Source of the DNA: Toxonevra muliebris | Taxonomy: Eukaryota; Arthropoda; Insecta; Diptera; Pallopteridae | Length of the DNA stretch: 64,000 nt | NCBI GenBank assembly: GCA_963691655.1 | Contig: OY829327.1 | Location: 60,958,079 to 61,022,078, forward strand | Direction: 5' to 3' | Shown here: in pieces, positions 1 to 10,283 of the stretch | Numbering within the stretch: the stretch's first letter is position 1 | Layout of the letters: every line of letters starts with the position of its first letter | Notes under the pieces: generated by a model | What the model was told of the DNA's origin: nothing | Databases searched by the model: none | The model's input: only the letters and a program-made list of their open reading frames with translations | Translations under genes and position numbers: made by a program

Positions 1-56
1 CAAACTTGGTTGTGTATTAACGAACACAAGGCAGAAGTGAAACTTCTTGTGAACTA
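1..56. repeat. Edge fragment of an interspersed repeat, inverted copy at 18681-18734
   Basis: The first 56 bases match, in reverse complement and with only a few differences, the stretch at 18681-18734, including the core ACACAAGGCAGAAGTGAAAC. The window therefore opens inside a repeat family that has a second, inverted copy about 18.7 kb away. No coding potential is seen, and the left boundary lies outside the window. Confidence 0.75.
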
Positions 57-673
57 AACGAAACACAAGCAAATAACAAGCAAATTAAATTTTTCAATTG
101 CTAAATCTTTTACTCCATTGGCTTGTGTTTTTTAATTTCATTTGCTTGTGTAAACATAATTTTTAGTATTTAACAAAATAATTTCTCTTTTCTTTGATAT
201 TATATGTTAAAACCTACAATATGCACCTTTAAGTTTCACATTTTCCATTTCTGTCTTAAGGTACGCACTAAGAGTTGCGATTTCATCGGGCGAATCCGCA
301 ACATCTGCACATCTGCGATTTTGACGCATCGTTTTTTTTTGAACATTCACAGTCTCCCTCGTTTGTCGTTCCGAAAACGCAAATTGCTGCGTATTCATGC
401 CAACAATTAACAAAATAAAGAAGAAGAGGAAGGGAAATGAAGAAAAGTGAACAAAAAGAAAAAAAAAATTATTCTAATATTTATATTTAATTTAATAGTT
501 AATTGAACTGGTAAAAATCTCAAATAAGAATCTTTTATGTGTGGCAGAAAGAAATGAAGATCAGCTGTTGCGATTTCAATGTAAAGAAATCTCAACAGTG
601 TGTGCCTCTATGCGTTTTCGAAATTTACGAATTCGCATCGAAAATGGTGCGAATAATAACTTTAAACCACTGC
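57..673. other. AT-rich stretch without a recognisable gene
   Basis: Short open frames occur on both strands (for example 204-410 and 407-595), but none has recognisable motifs, splice signals or similarity I can name. Treated as non-coding. Confidence 0.6.
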
Positions 674-2266
674 CAGCGTTGCCAAACGACGATTTTAACG
701 TCATTTTGACGATTTTTTGACCCAATGACGATTTGTCGATTTTTGTTGAAAAATTACGATTTTTTAGATCAATGACAACTACATAAAAACTTTTTTGCTT
801 TAAAATCTCTTCTGCCATTTTTATACATATAGTATATCACAAGAATGTCTTTTAACACACCAAAAAAAACATTAGCCCCAAAAATCTTCTCAATAATAGA
901 CAGGTTTAAATTTATTTTTATCCTACTAAAGAGCTGCTTAGAAAGCTGTTGAAATATCAACTACTTATATTATAAAGAAAGAAAATGTAGCTCTGACTAT
1001 TTTTTCAACTCAATACTACCAAGAAATAGTATGATGTGACAAAAGTAAGTTTCCAAAAACTTAAATATTAACAGTTTTTGTGAATTCGTTTTCAATAGTG
1101 AAAATAATATTTCTACACCGATCTAGACTAAGTTTATTTACCAATTGTCTTTATTCCTCGATACTGTTAGAAGTGTGCTCTAAAACAATCAACCTTAATC
1201 TGCTTTTGCATTACCATTTGATGACAAGTCAAGGCTTGGTGATGATCATTAAAGAAAGCTTTCTTCATCATTATGAACACATTTCAATACACATTGCATC
1301 TGCTATAAGATAATGAGTCATTCCATATGGAATCGTCTAAAAAATAATAATTTCGTTGCTGCTCTATCTGAGATCCTGCTTAAACTTTGTAAGAATCTTC
1401 TTTAGGGTTCCAAAGAAGGATATCCGACGTCATAAATTTTTCTCATGCTCCACTTCGCGACAGCGCGAATTAAAAGATTTGAAATGCTTTATTTTTTTAA
1501 CTGTAAAATTTGTTTGGTTAGAGATATCTTTACGTTTGAGATGGCGTTCTAAAGTTTTTGCTAATTAAATTTAAATTTACATATTTAGTACCCACGATTA
1601 ATAACACGAGGCTGAAAATATATGTATTTTTCTGACTTTTCGTGGTTTTTAGCTGACTGCAGTATCTATACGGTTGAATGTAAGCAGCTAATGTTTCTCA
1701 GGCTTCAAGGGCACATCTTTCAAAAGAAAATAAAAAACTACGATTGACTGGTTCCGCCTTCTCCTTATAAAAATAACGGTACTTGGAGTTTATAAATTTC
1801 AAAAACTTGCATACTTTAGGCTATAAAATGGACGTGTTTGGGACGAAGTACGAAACTGAAAATTACATAGTATTTAGTTCTTAACCGAAACTTCAAAACT
1901 CTGTAAGCTTGTTTTGTTATTTTCATAGTAAGCTAAAATTTCAGTAATTTTTTTGTTTTTAAAACAACTTTACAATATATGTACACTGCTCCCATCTGCA
2001 TTAAAATTACACTTTTCAAATTTTTAATTCGCGCTGTCGCGAAGTGGGGCATGAGAAAAATTTATGACGTCGGATTTCCTTCTTTGGAACTCTAAAGAAG
2101 ATTCTCATTTCAAAAGAAGTCAATCTTAAAAATTTGGGGGACGAAAATTAATTTCACCAATTAGATGTTGAATTCTGGGAGTAATATGTAGATTTTGGAG
2201 CTTTTCTCTGATGCCGATTTTTTTCTGAAAATAACGATTTTTGAAGTGAAGTTTCTGGCAGCACTG
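674..2266. mobile_element. Non-autonomous hAT-type DNA transposon with 8-bp target duplication
   Basis: The left end reads CAGCGTTGCCA (674-684). The right end, reverse-complemented, reads CAGTGCTGCCA (2256-2266). The flanking octamers are ACCACTGC (666-673) and ACCACTGG (2267-2274), so 7 of 8 bases agree, as expected for an 8-bp target site duplication. CAG termini with short inverted repeats and 8-bp duplications are typical of the hAT superfamily. The 1593-bp interior has no transposase frame, so it must have been mobilised in trans. A second inverted-repeat structure lies inside it. Confidence 0.65.
1392..2105. repeat. Nested inverted-repeat element (about 93-bp arms)
   Basis: The arm at 1392-1484 and the arm at 2013-2105 are near-identical reverse complements. 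Both contain CTTTGGAAC/GTTCCAAAG, the block CCGACGTCATAAATTTTTCT and GCGACAGCGCGAATT. The arms enclose about 530 bp without coding sequence. This is either a MITE inserted in the hAT-type element or subterminal foldback structure of that element. No clear target duplication flanks it. Confidence 0.75.
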
Positions 2267-2343
2267 ACCACTGGTCGGCAAACCTAACTCAAACGAGCAG
2301 TGCGCTCATGAAACGCATTCTTACGCTCTTACAATTAAGCCTT

Positions 2344-2646
2344 GAACAGAATGTGAAGCGTGAAGTACGCAGCTGAAGCATAGAATGTAGTGTAGCAAAC
2401 AATGAAGCGCGACAAAGAAAAATGTGAACAGAATTAATTAATTCTATAAATAATTCAGTGCATTCTTCCACTTTTTTATTTTGACAATAAGTTGTTATGC
2501 TTGAAGCGCGATAAAGTTGAAAAGTTCTTATTTTGCGCTTCAGTGGCAGCAACAACAACACAATGTGAGTGTTTGATTGCAATGAAAATGTATACAGTTT
2601 ACATTTGACAGATTTTTACTTCACGCTTCAGCTTCACATTCTGTTC
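2344..2646. repeat. Short foldback repeat
   Basis: GAACAGAATGTGAAG at 2344-2358 is perfectly inverted at 2632-2646, and the pairing continues into CGTGAAGTA (2359-2367 against 2617-2625) after a 6-base offset. The arms are about 270 bp apart. No reading frame is supported between them. Possibly a decayed MITE. Confidence 0.45.
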
Positions 2647-2660
2647 CTCACTTTAGTCGT

Positions 2661-3726
2661 TGTTCAGGCAGCAAAGAAGCAACATGAACAGGGGTTGTGT
2701 TGGTTTTTTCCTTATGTTCACAGCGAGAAATCTTATATATGACTAAAAATTAACGCCAAAAAATAATTTATTATTTCAAATGCATTTGACAACATGCAAT
2801 GAATAAATTTAAATAAATGTATTGAAAGCATACCTTTTGTTTTAGTTTTTTAAGTTTATTATTTGTCATGTGACGGCTTTTAGGTTTATTTTTATACGGT
2901 GTATTTCAATTACTCTTCGCTCACCAACACAATCACATTCTTAATTTTGCAGACCACTGCTTTAAACTGCAAAAATACGACAAATTGTTAAAAACTATTA
3001 ATTAAAAAAAAAAAAAAAAAAAATCGAATGTAAAATAGCATTTGGTTAATTTCTCGACTACCTTTTACTATCACAAACTTTAACATTAGGATAATACATG
3101 ATTGTCTCGATATATTAATTATTTGATTAGTTGGGGAATTTCTAACTAAAACGTCACTAAAACTTCACCATCTTAGTCTTCCTCACGAGGAACTAACCAT
3201 AGCCTCCTTCGAACTACGGAAAAACTAGAATTTTATCCAGGCGGGTAGGATCTAATTTAAAAAAAAGTAAACCAGTACAAAAAACTGTTGTGTTAAAATC
3301 AAAGTAGGGGAGGCAAACCCGCCACCGTGTCTACAAACTTTCACAATTTCCCAACATTTTTGAAGGATGGAATTGTCTCGTTTTGTAAAGTTACTCCTCA
3401 ATTATTGTTAATTTCTAAAATCTATAAAAGAAAGATTTAGTAAATAACTAAATAGAATCAGACCGTTGCCACACATCGTAAATACAAGTGATATATCACT
3501 GGTGTTAAAATGCTGACAACTCTATACTGCATTGTCATACTTATTTGATAGCAGACCAGAGATCTTAAGAAAATTCTTTTAAACTATTTTCGAAAAATTT
3601 ATTGTTAAACTTTGATTGCGATTTCCCACAAACAATATAAACAATAACATTAAAAATATCACGCAATTAATTAGTTTAGTCCGTTTCACTTCCGAAATAT
3701 TTCATAACTCATTAATTTACACTTAC
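2661..3726. other. AT-rich non-coding stretch with poly-A tract
   Basis: No supportable gene. There is a run of about 20 A residues near 3003-3022. The stretch may include an intron downstream of the minus-strand exon that ends at 3727. Confidence 0.5.
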
Positions 3727-3927
3727 TTGATCATATATTTCTGCTGTAATTCCATTGCTCGATTTCAGTTCAGTGCGCTTTAGTCTATCTCGGCCACGCT
3801 TCAAAAGTTCTGGATTTTGGCCATAAGCTACGTTGTTATTTTTTGCCACTTTCATAACGTGTTCCATGTCTTCCTTCAGCATTGTCGATTGGATGGCTTC
3901 TTCAAATTCTGATTCTGAAATAGGCAT
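3727..3927 (-). CDS. Orphan first coding exon of an unrecognised gene
   Basis: Seen: an ATG at 3927 opens a 67-codon frame (MPISESEFEEAIQ at the start, ITAEIYDQ at the end). On the minus strand it runs straight into GTAAGT (3726-3721), a consensus splice donor in phase 0; the frame then stops four codons later. The peptide is acidic at its N terminus, charged, and predicted to be helical and cytosolic or nuclear, with no signal peptide or membrane segment. I do not recognise the family. Downstream exons would lie at lower coordinates, either in 1-3700 (none recognised) or outside the window. Alternatives: a transposon-encoded exon or a chance frame. The donor plus sensible amino-acid composition favour a genuine exon. 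Confidence 0.45.
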
Positions 3928-5257
3928 TTTTTAATGTTAATTATTCGTAAAGCAAAAAACCACTGATTCACAATTGGACTGTGTTCTTAACAAAGAGTGG
4001 TCGGTCTTTATCAATTAATAGTATCTGCCAATAAAGTTTAATTGTTTGTTGGCGTGTTATTGAATTATTGATAAAGCTATTCAATAATGCGTTAATAGTT
4101 TTGTTACATTTGTAGGACTATTTGTCTATTGATTATTAAATACATATTAATAAACCAATCAAGAAAGCATAGTACTTAAATATGTAGGTACATCGTCATC
4201 AAAAATCCAAAAAGCCGTGGCAACAAAAAATCCAAAACTATGATGCATTTATTTGACTACAAAATTTTAAACTCATAGAGGAAATAAATCTGACGTTCTG
4301 TTTTAAGCAATATCAGAAAAATGGCGTTCAAATTTAAAATATTTGTAATTTACAACGTTTTTTGCTTATCATTTAAAAAATAAAAATAAAATATGTTGCT
4401 TCGACTTTTTGACTTTAGGCGACGAGATATAAAACGGCTGGATAAGTTTAAAGGTAGATACACATTAGGCCGACGATTCGTGACGCTACGCTTTTGGATT
4501 GCTCAGAAATTCAAAGTCGTTTAATCGACTTTTTAAGCTTTTAAAATCGATTAACCGACTTTTTTCGAATTTTCATTGCATGGAATAAAAAAACGAAACA
4601 AAAGAATTTTGATATGAATTATTTATGTATATGTTTTTATTTACAAAATATATCCTTTTTTTTAATTTTTAGTGAATGGAATATAAAATAAGTAAGTTAA
4701 AGTAGTTAAAGTTTTAAATTCATATAGTTTATATGTATATTTAGTGCAACCAAAGAGTATAGATTACAAAGAGGTCGCAATTCGCTCTTAAGGTTTTTGG
4801 AATGTAAAAAGCTAGAAACCATTTATGAGGTGCCATACCGATGAAGCGAACGCAACGGTTGGCAACCGGTCCATCGGACAAAAATGTATGAATGGATGGG
4901 TTGGCGGTGTTTGATAGAGCAAATAAGTTACATTTCTTTTGGCAATTAACATTTAACATTTGCAGTATTTTCTATATTCTTTATATGCAAACGTTTTGTT
5001 TTGATTTTATCTATTTTGATTGATTTCTTTCTTGTTATGCACATGCATGTAGATACTTTTGAATATTCTTTTCTGCTTTGATTTTATGAAATTCAATAAA
5101 TTCATAAACAATGAATAAATGAAAACTTACAAAAAATTATTATCCTCTTTGCGTATTATTACATGGGGTAAAACAAACAAAAAAAAGGCAAACCAAAAAC
5201 GCGCATTTAATGTGTTCAACAGTGATATATGTATCGAAGTTGTAAAATGGACATAAA
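3928..5257. other. Non-coding stretch
   Basis: Nothing convincing. The minus-strand frame at 4741-4959 has no motif I know. A short word, AAAGAGGTCGCAATT with GCTCTT one base later (near 4767-4789), recurs near 44826-44848 with one difference, so this may be part of an old dispersed repeat. Confidence 0.45.
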
Positions 5258-5950
5258 TTATATTCCGTACGTATATTCAATGAGGTGTCGGTGTGTTAAA
5301 CTTGTATGACCTAACCTGAGGCGAAAAATTTTTGTCATATGCGATCTAGTTAACTCGCTGTCGTAGCTTAACTTAAGGTAATCTTCTATGGTAAGCTTGT
5401 CGCTATTAATGTCTCGATACCAGTTTGATGTAAGAGACCATTGATGGGTTTGTTTCCTTGAGAAATGCAAGTTGATGGTTTTCTTAATATCAATGGTGTT
5501 TAGATTTATGTTTGTGATCACAGGTGCTCTGGTTACAAATTTGGCTGCATCATCTGCGAGTTCATTTCCAGTTACATTAACATGGCTGGGTACCCATATG
5601 AGAGTGATTCTAGGATAAGTTTCTATAAGTATGTTTCGAATAAGTGTAGGGTAATAGTTACTGTTATCAATGTTAGATATTGCGTGAATGGATGACAATG
5701 AGTCGCTACATATGGCAAATTTACCGGTTTTAGATTGTGCGAGCTTTGCTGCTTTGAGAATAGCAATAATTTCAGCAGAGTAAACAGAACTGTACAGTGG
5801 GAGAAGTCCTATATGGATGACGTTTGTGTCAGATGTGACACTATAACTTATACGATCGCCGTGCTTGGAGCCGTCGATATATAGGAAAGTGTGATCACTA
5901 AGACTTTCCTTGATCCCTTGGTAGGGTGGTTGACTTATTGTGGATGGCGA
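5258..5950 (-). pseudogene. RNase H domain of I-like LINE ORF2
   Basis: The domain degrades the RNA strand of the RNA:DNA hybrid during target-primed reverse transcription. Reading leftward from about 5900, the frame shows the acidic residues in order: IDGSKHGD, SVYSAEIIAIL, FAICSDSLS, and WVPSHVNVTGNELADDAAK near 5610-5550. That is the D-E-D-D set of RNase H1-type folds in LINEs. The frame is open to 5258, where ORF2 is truncated just after a conserved RLRLGHTSLTH segment. Any start within it is artificial, because the domain belongs to a longer polyprotein. Confidence 0.85.
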
Positions 5951-6378
5951 CTGAAGTGTTAATTGCTGAAGGATTAGGGAACCATGATGGACTTTTATTA
6001 TCTGGTGGCTTGATTGGGTTGCAGGGTATGCTGAGTTCTTTGCAAAGTAAAATTGTTCTATCTATCACTGAAATGATTTTTGGTTTATTGGTTAGTAAGC
6101 TTGAATCATGGATGAATTGTGAGTATGGCGTGTCGTGGCTATTGATGAATGATTTGAATAGTTTTGAGGATAAGAAATCTCTTTGGTTTTCGATACTTTT
6201 AATATTAGCTTCAAATAATATGTTCCTAATTGGAGTGGTGCGATAAGCTCCGAAAGCAATTCTGTAGATGGTTTTTAACTTATTTAATGTAGATTTTGGG
6301 GCATATCCGTATAAGAACAGCCCGTAGTCGATTTTCGATATAATTAACGATTTGATGACAGATATAATAGAATATGTG

Positions 6379-7344
6379 TTACAGTAAAATTTCCTGCTTG
6401 AAAGACACTTTATGAATATGCTTAAGAATATGCCAGAGTAACATTTTTTTATTTCGAAGTATCTGTAAATCTCTATTCCACCACGGGACGTTGTGACTTT
6501 GTTTGTGTAGAAAAGATCGTGGTATGGTGCTGTTGGCGCTTCGTAAAATTATTTTGTGAATAAGAGCAGACTCTTTATTAATGTTCGCACTTGGCGGACA
6601 TTCTGTTCCGTATATATTGTTAAATTTTCTATAGCTATCCCAAACAGCTAATTGGACTCTAAAAAGTGGTTTAGGTTTTTGGTGGTTACTAATTGTTAGT
6701 GGAAAACAGGACAATAAAATTGGGAAGTGATCGCTACCAAATAAGTCAACTTCGGTTCACCAATCAGACTCTAGTGCTATAATTGAGGAACATACGGTAA
6801 AATCGAGATGTGTTAGTGCATTGTGGGTACTAAGATGCGTAGGCGAGCCGTTGTTAAGTAGAGTGAGGATTTGGTCTATAAACTGTGATGGTATGTTGCC
6901 TCTTTTGTTATTATTAGCTGAGCCCCATTTCTGGTACCAGCTGTTGAAATCTCTGGTGATTATGCATGGGTACGAGATACTACTGAAAACGTTATTCAAG
7001 TTGCGGAGGTTAAAAGTTTTAGTAGGTGGTATGTAGGAGGAAAAAATAACAAACTTAATTTTGTGGTAGATAATTACCGCGATTGTGTCAAAGTCTTGGT
7101 TAGTGCTAATGATTTCGTGCTGTAACGTTTTGTGTATGAGTAGTGCAACACCACCGTATGAGTTTGTGGAGGAGTTGGAAGAATACAATTGGAAATTGAT
7201 TTAAATAGGTATGTTATTTTGGCTGTGTAAGTGAGTTGCTTTTAGTGCGACTATTTTTGGATTATGTAAGCGCATGAGAATTTGTAGCTGGTCATAGTTA
7301 TTAACATATCCATTGATATTCCATTGAATTACTTTCAAAGTCAT
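6379..7344 (-). pseudogene. AP endonuclease and linker of I-like LINE ORF2
   Basis: The apurinic-type endonuclease nicks target DNA to prime reverse transcription. ORF2 probably starts at 7344 (MTLKVIQWNINGY), the usual N terminus of such enzymes. The next stop is at about 7190 and the frame resumes with GGVALLIHKTL. Further conserved stations are TRDFNSWYQKWGS (canonical GDFNAW changed to RDFNSW), NNGSPTHLSTHNALTHLDFT (canonical HIDLT-like) and, after a stop near 6756, LFGSDHFPIL. The linker to 6379 includes PWWNRDL. At least two stops or frameshifts are present. Confidence 0.8.
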
Positions 7345-7591
7345 TGTTTATATTTTTAATTTAAGGATAAGATAGATTAAGTTTTATAATAAATAAAGTT
7401 TAGTTTGCTTTTAGAAATTATATACAATACCAACGTTAATATACAGTTGTAATTATAATAGTAATAGTTAGCACAAACACGCTGCCAAACGGACTCTCTC
7501 CGAGCGGGCTTTCCCCAAAAACCTTCACAAAAGTAATGCAAAATAGCAAAATATCCGTCGGCTACCGTAATTGGGCTAAATAATTACACTT

Positions 7592-8700
7592 TTATTCTTC
7601 TGTCATACTACAATCGTCTTCACTGCCAAGATTTAGGATTTTGCTAACTTTGCTGTTGTTAGATTTGCTGTTTGTTTTAAGGTTTGCTTTTGCTTTAAGT
7701 TGTGTTTTCAGCCGGTTAGAGGTGTTCCTCGGGAAGATTTTAATTTTCGTGTCTGATATCATTTGAGATAACAGAGGAGGATCGTCTTTGGATGGTTTGT
7801 GCGAGTCTTCGACACCTGAAGTAGTTTTAGGTGGTTGCTCGTGGTAAGAGTTGTTTTTGATTGGATTAGTTACTAAAGTTGTGGTGATGCTACTTTGTTG
7901 CGGTTCTCCCTCGCTTTCGGTGCAGGTAATATCGAATGGGTTGATTTGTGTGCCTGGTATAGATTTGAGTCTGGAAGCGTATGATGAGCTGTTGTTTTGC
8001 TGACGAGTATTATAAATTTTCAATGCTGTACCAGAATCAGTTTTTTCAAGGGCACTTTTTGTCGAACGAGTTATGGTTTTTGTCAGAGACGTTATATTCT
8101 GTACAATTGATGCAATTTTTTTTTTTTACATATTTAGTTTGGTTCAGGATTCAGATGATCCTGCTCTCCGCAATTAGAGCAGAGTTTTGTGCTTTTGCAG
8201 AACTTTGTAATGTGTCCTAGACGAGAACAGTTCTTGCACCTCAAGGGGAGAGGGATGTAAGGGCGAACATGGACTTTTGGTACCCAATATTAATATCATT
8301 TGGTAACGTTGGAAGAGAGAATGTTACAATAATGAGGCCGGTCTCTTTTAAAACTTCACCTTCTTTCTTAATAATTTTTATTGTTTCTGTGATATTTTGC
8401 TGTTTTAATTCGTTCAGAATTTCATCTACGGGAATTTCTCTTAAGTCGTTGGAGTAAACGACACCTTTTGTATAGTTGAGTGTTGTGTGCTCTGCTACTT
8501 CAACCTTGATTTTTTGACCGAGTGATGTTAGTTTAATTAATTTCCCTGCTTGTGTAACATTTTTTGTTTTAATCAATAAAGTACCGTTTCGTAGTTTTTT
8601 GCAAGTATCGACCTCGCCTCCACAAACGTTGTCTATGCATTTTTTTTATTAGAAATGGAGAGATATTAGATAGTGTGCTATCAATGTTTTTTCTTGCCAT
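7592..8700 (-). pseudogene. ORF1 (gag-like RNA-binding protein) of I-like LINE
   Basis: The protein would coat element RNA. It probably starts at 8700 (MARKNIDSTLSNIS). A frameshift near 8640, in a T-rich run, leads into the frame 8576-8241 (GTLLIKTKNV, TFSLPTLPNDINIGY). Three cysteine knuckles follow: CKNCSRLGHITKFC (CX2CX4HX4C, about 8240-8195), a degenerate CSNCGEQDH, and CINC...NSFDKKC. The tail 8023-7592 is Ser/Asn/Lys-rich. The knuckle array and the LP..V/I.GY signature before it are typical of I/Jockey gag proteins. It lies immediately upstream of ORF2, as expected. Confidence 0.75.
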
Positions 8701-9486
8701 GATTTAGGTCCGGGGTTAGATAATTTTAAAGATCTTGATTTTAATTGATCAGAAAAACAGAAAAACACGTCACTAGTTGCTTCGCTTATTCACTAGCTTA
8801 AAAGAGTATTAGCAGTCCGATGTTTAATTGTTAAATAAGATATAATTTTTTTTTTTAGAAAAAAATTGTTTTTTTTATAATAACAGACAACCTGAAGAGG
8901 TTTCATCCAAACACAAGGCCGTATTTAGGGGGGAGTTTTGGGGTTTCTGACCTCGATTTGTTTTCTTCGACATGAGGTTTGACTACGGATTCAAAAAGAG
9001 AAGGTGATACTGAGCACTCCTGCATTCATAGTTTTTCTAGGTCAGTAACTGTTTTTGAATTAAGGTTTCGTCCTGAATCAGTTTGAAAAGTTTAAAAATT
9101 AATAAAATAGAATAGAGCACCTATGCTGTGACTTCACGAATTTAGGGAATATAAGCCAACCTCATCCGGGTTCCTTATCATTGATGGCTCAAATTACCAA
9201 TGGTGATCATTTGAAAAAATGAGCCTCTACTATTTTTGGTAATTTTTTGAGGTTGGGTACATCATCAGTAGTGGGAAGTCAATGAGTTAATGAAATTATG
9301 TCCCTCACGATAAAAAAATGCATTAGAATGCACATTGAATAACATTTATTTAAAAAAATTTAATTATTCTGTGAATTTTTTGTCACTTTTGGCCATTTTT
9401 TTGAGGTTAAGATTAAAAAATATCGGAAAATTTTCCTAAAATTTTAATTTTATGGGGTCCGTCAAAAGTATCACCGATTTAATTTA
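8701..9486. other. Possible LINE 5' region and unclassified sequence
   Basis: 8701 to about 8890 may be the 5' untranslated region of the minus-strand I-like element, judged by position only. The remainder has short homopolymer runs and no recognisable gene. Confidence 0.35.
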
Positions 9487-9756
9487 TTGTATTTAAAAAT
9501 CGGTTTGATAAAAATTATTTATGAATATTTTCTTCGAATGAAAAGCACACCTGAAAATTCTGCTGCAGATGCTGTATTGAAAACTGCTTCAAACGTTTTG
9601 ATGCCAATCCAAAATGGAGAAGAAATTGAAAATAAATTACATAGAGGAGTACTTTCATTCCTAAAAGCTGATTTAAAGACCATTAAAGATGATGTTTTGA
9701 AAGATGAACTCAATGAAAAATTAATGCAATTAATGTTTGAATATAAGAGAAAATAA
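9487..9756 (+). CDS. Small ORF, possibly the C-terminal exon of a Harbinger partner protein
   Basis: The frame is open to a stop at 9754-9756 and is followed within about 10 bp by AATAAA-type motifs. From about residue 18 it reads MKSTPENSAADAVLKTASNV, then a charged helical tail LKADLKTIKDDVLKDELNEK. Such tails occur at the C termini of MADF/Myb-type proteins that accompany PIF/Harbinger transposases. A convergent Harbinger transposase starts its 3' end 530 bp away (10284). No DNA-binding domain is visible, so the 5' exon is missing or unrecognised. The assignment is inference; it could be an unrelated gene fragment. Confidence 0.35.
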   Translation: MYLKIGLIKIIYEYFLRMKSTPENSAADAVLKTASNVLMPIQNGEEIENKLHRGVLSFLKADLKTIKDDVLKDELNEKLMQLMFEYKRK

Positions 9757-10283
9757 AGATCTTTGAATAAAATAAATAATAAGCATTATTATTATCCAGT
9801 TCATATTTCAAAATTGTTTCCTTTGGCTTTATTTTAATATAACAGATTTAAAAGCAATCCTTTCCTCTTTCTAAAAAGATCTTTTTTTTTAATGAATTGT
9901 ATAATCCTGGAAAGCATTATAAATAAATTAAAGGTAAATTGAAAACACAATTTAGTTCTGGTATGAAAGTATGAACATGGTTTTATTGAATTTGAAAAAT
10001 ATAAACGTGTACAATAATTGCAGGGGAAAGACCGGTTTGTGATATATAAAAGAATAGTTAAGGCGGATTCACGGACCGAATGCCAGGCAGTCTTTTCGTT
10101 TTTTATACGAAGTTTTTCGCTCTCTTTAATTGAATAAAAAGAGAAAGTTAATGTTGGAAAGGACATAAAATGAAGAAGAAATTGGATGGCTTAAACATTG
10201 GCATTAGAAATTAAACTTCTTTATTGCCTCCCACTGCCAAGGCACAAACCCAGCAGTATTGAAGTATTCAGTAAAATTATTTC

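Larger units (their letters stand above)
5258..8700 (-). mobile_element. I-like LINE (non-LTR retrotransposon), internally deleted
   Basis: On the minus strand the order is ORF1/gag with zinc knuckles (8700-7592), AP endonuclease (7344-6757), a post-endonuclease linker (to 6379), the reverse transcriptase C-terminal/connection region (about 6370-6050) and RNase H (about 5950-5258). This is the domain order of RNase H-bearing LINEs of the I group. The reverse transcriptase palm and fingers are absent: the linker is followed within about 10 bp by post-palm sequence. The 3' end is cut inside the region after RNase H, and no poly-A or target duplication is visible. Several frameshifts show that it is dead. 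A related copy lies on the plus strand at 47.5-51.5 kb. Confidence 0.8.
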
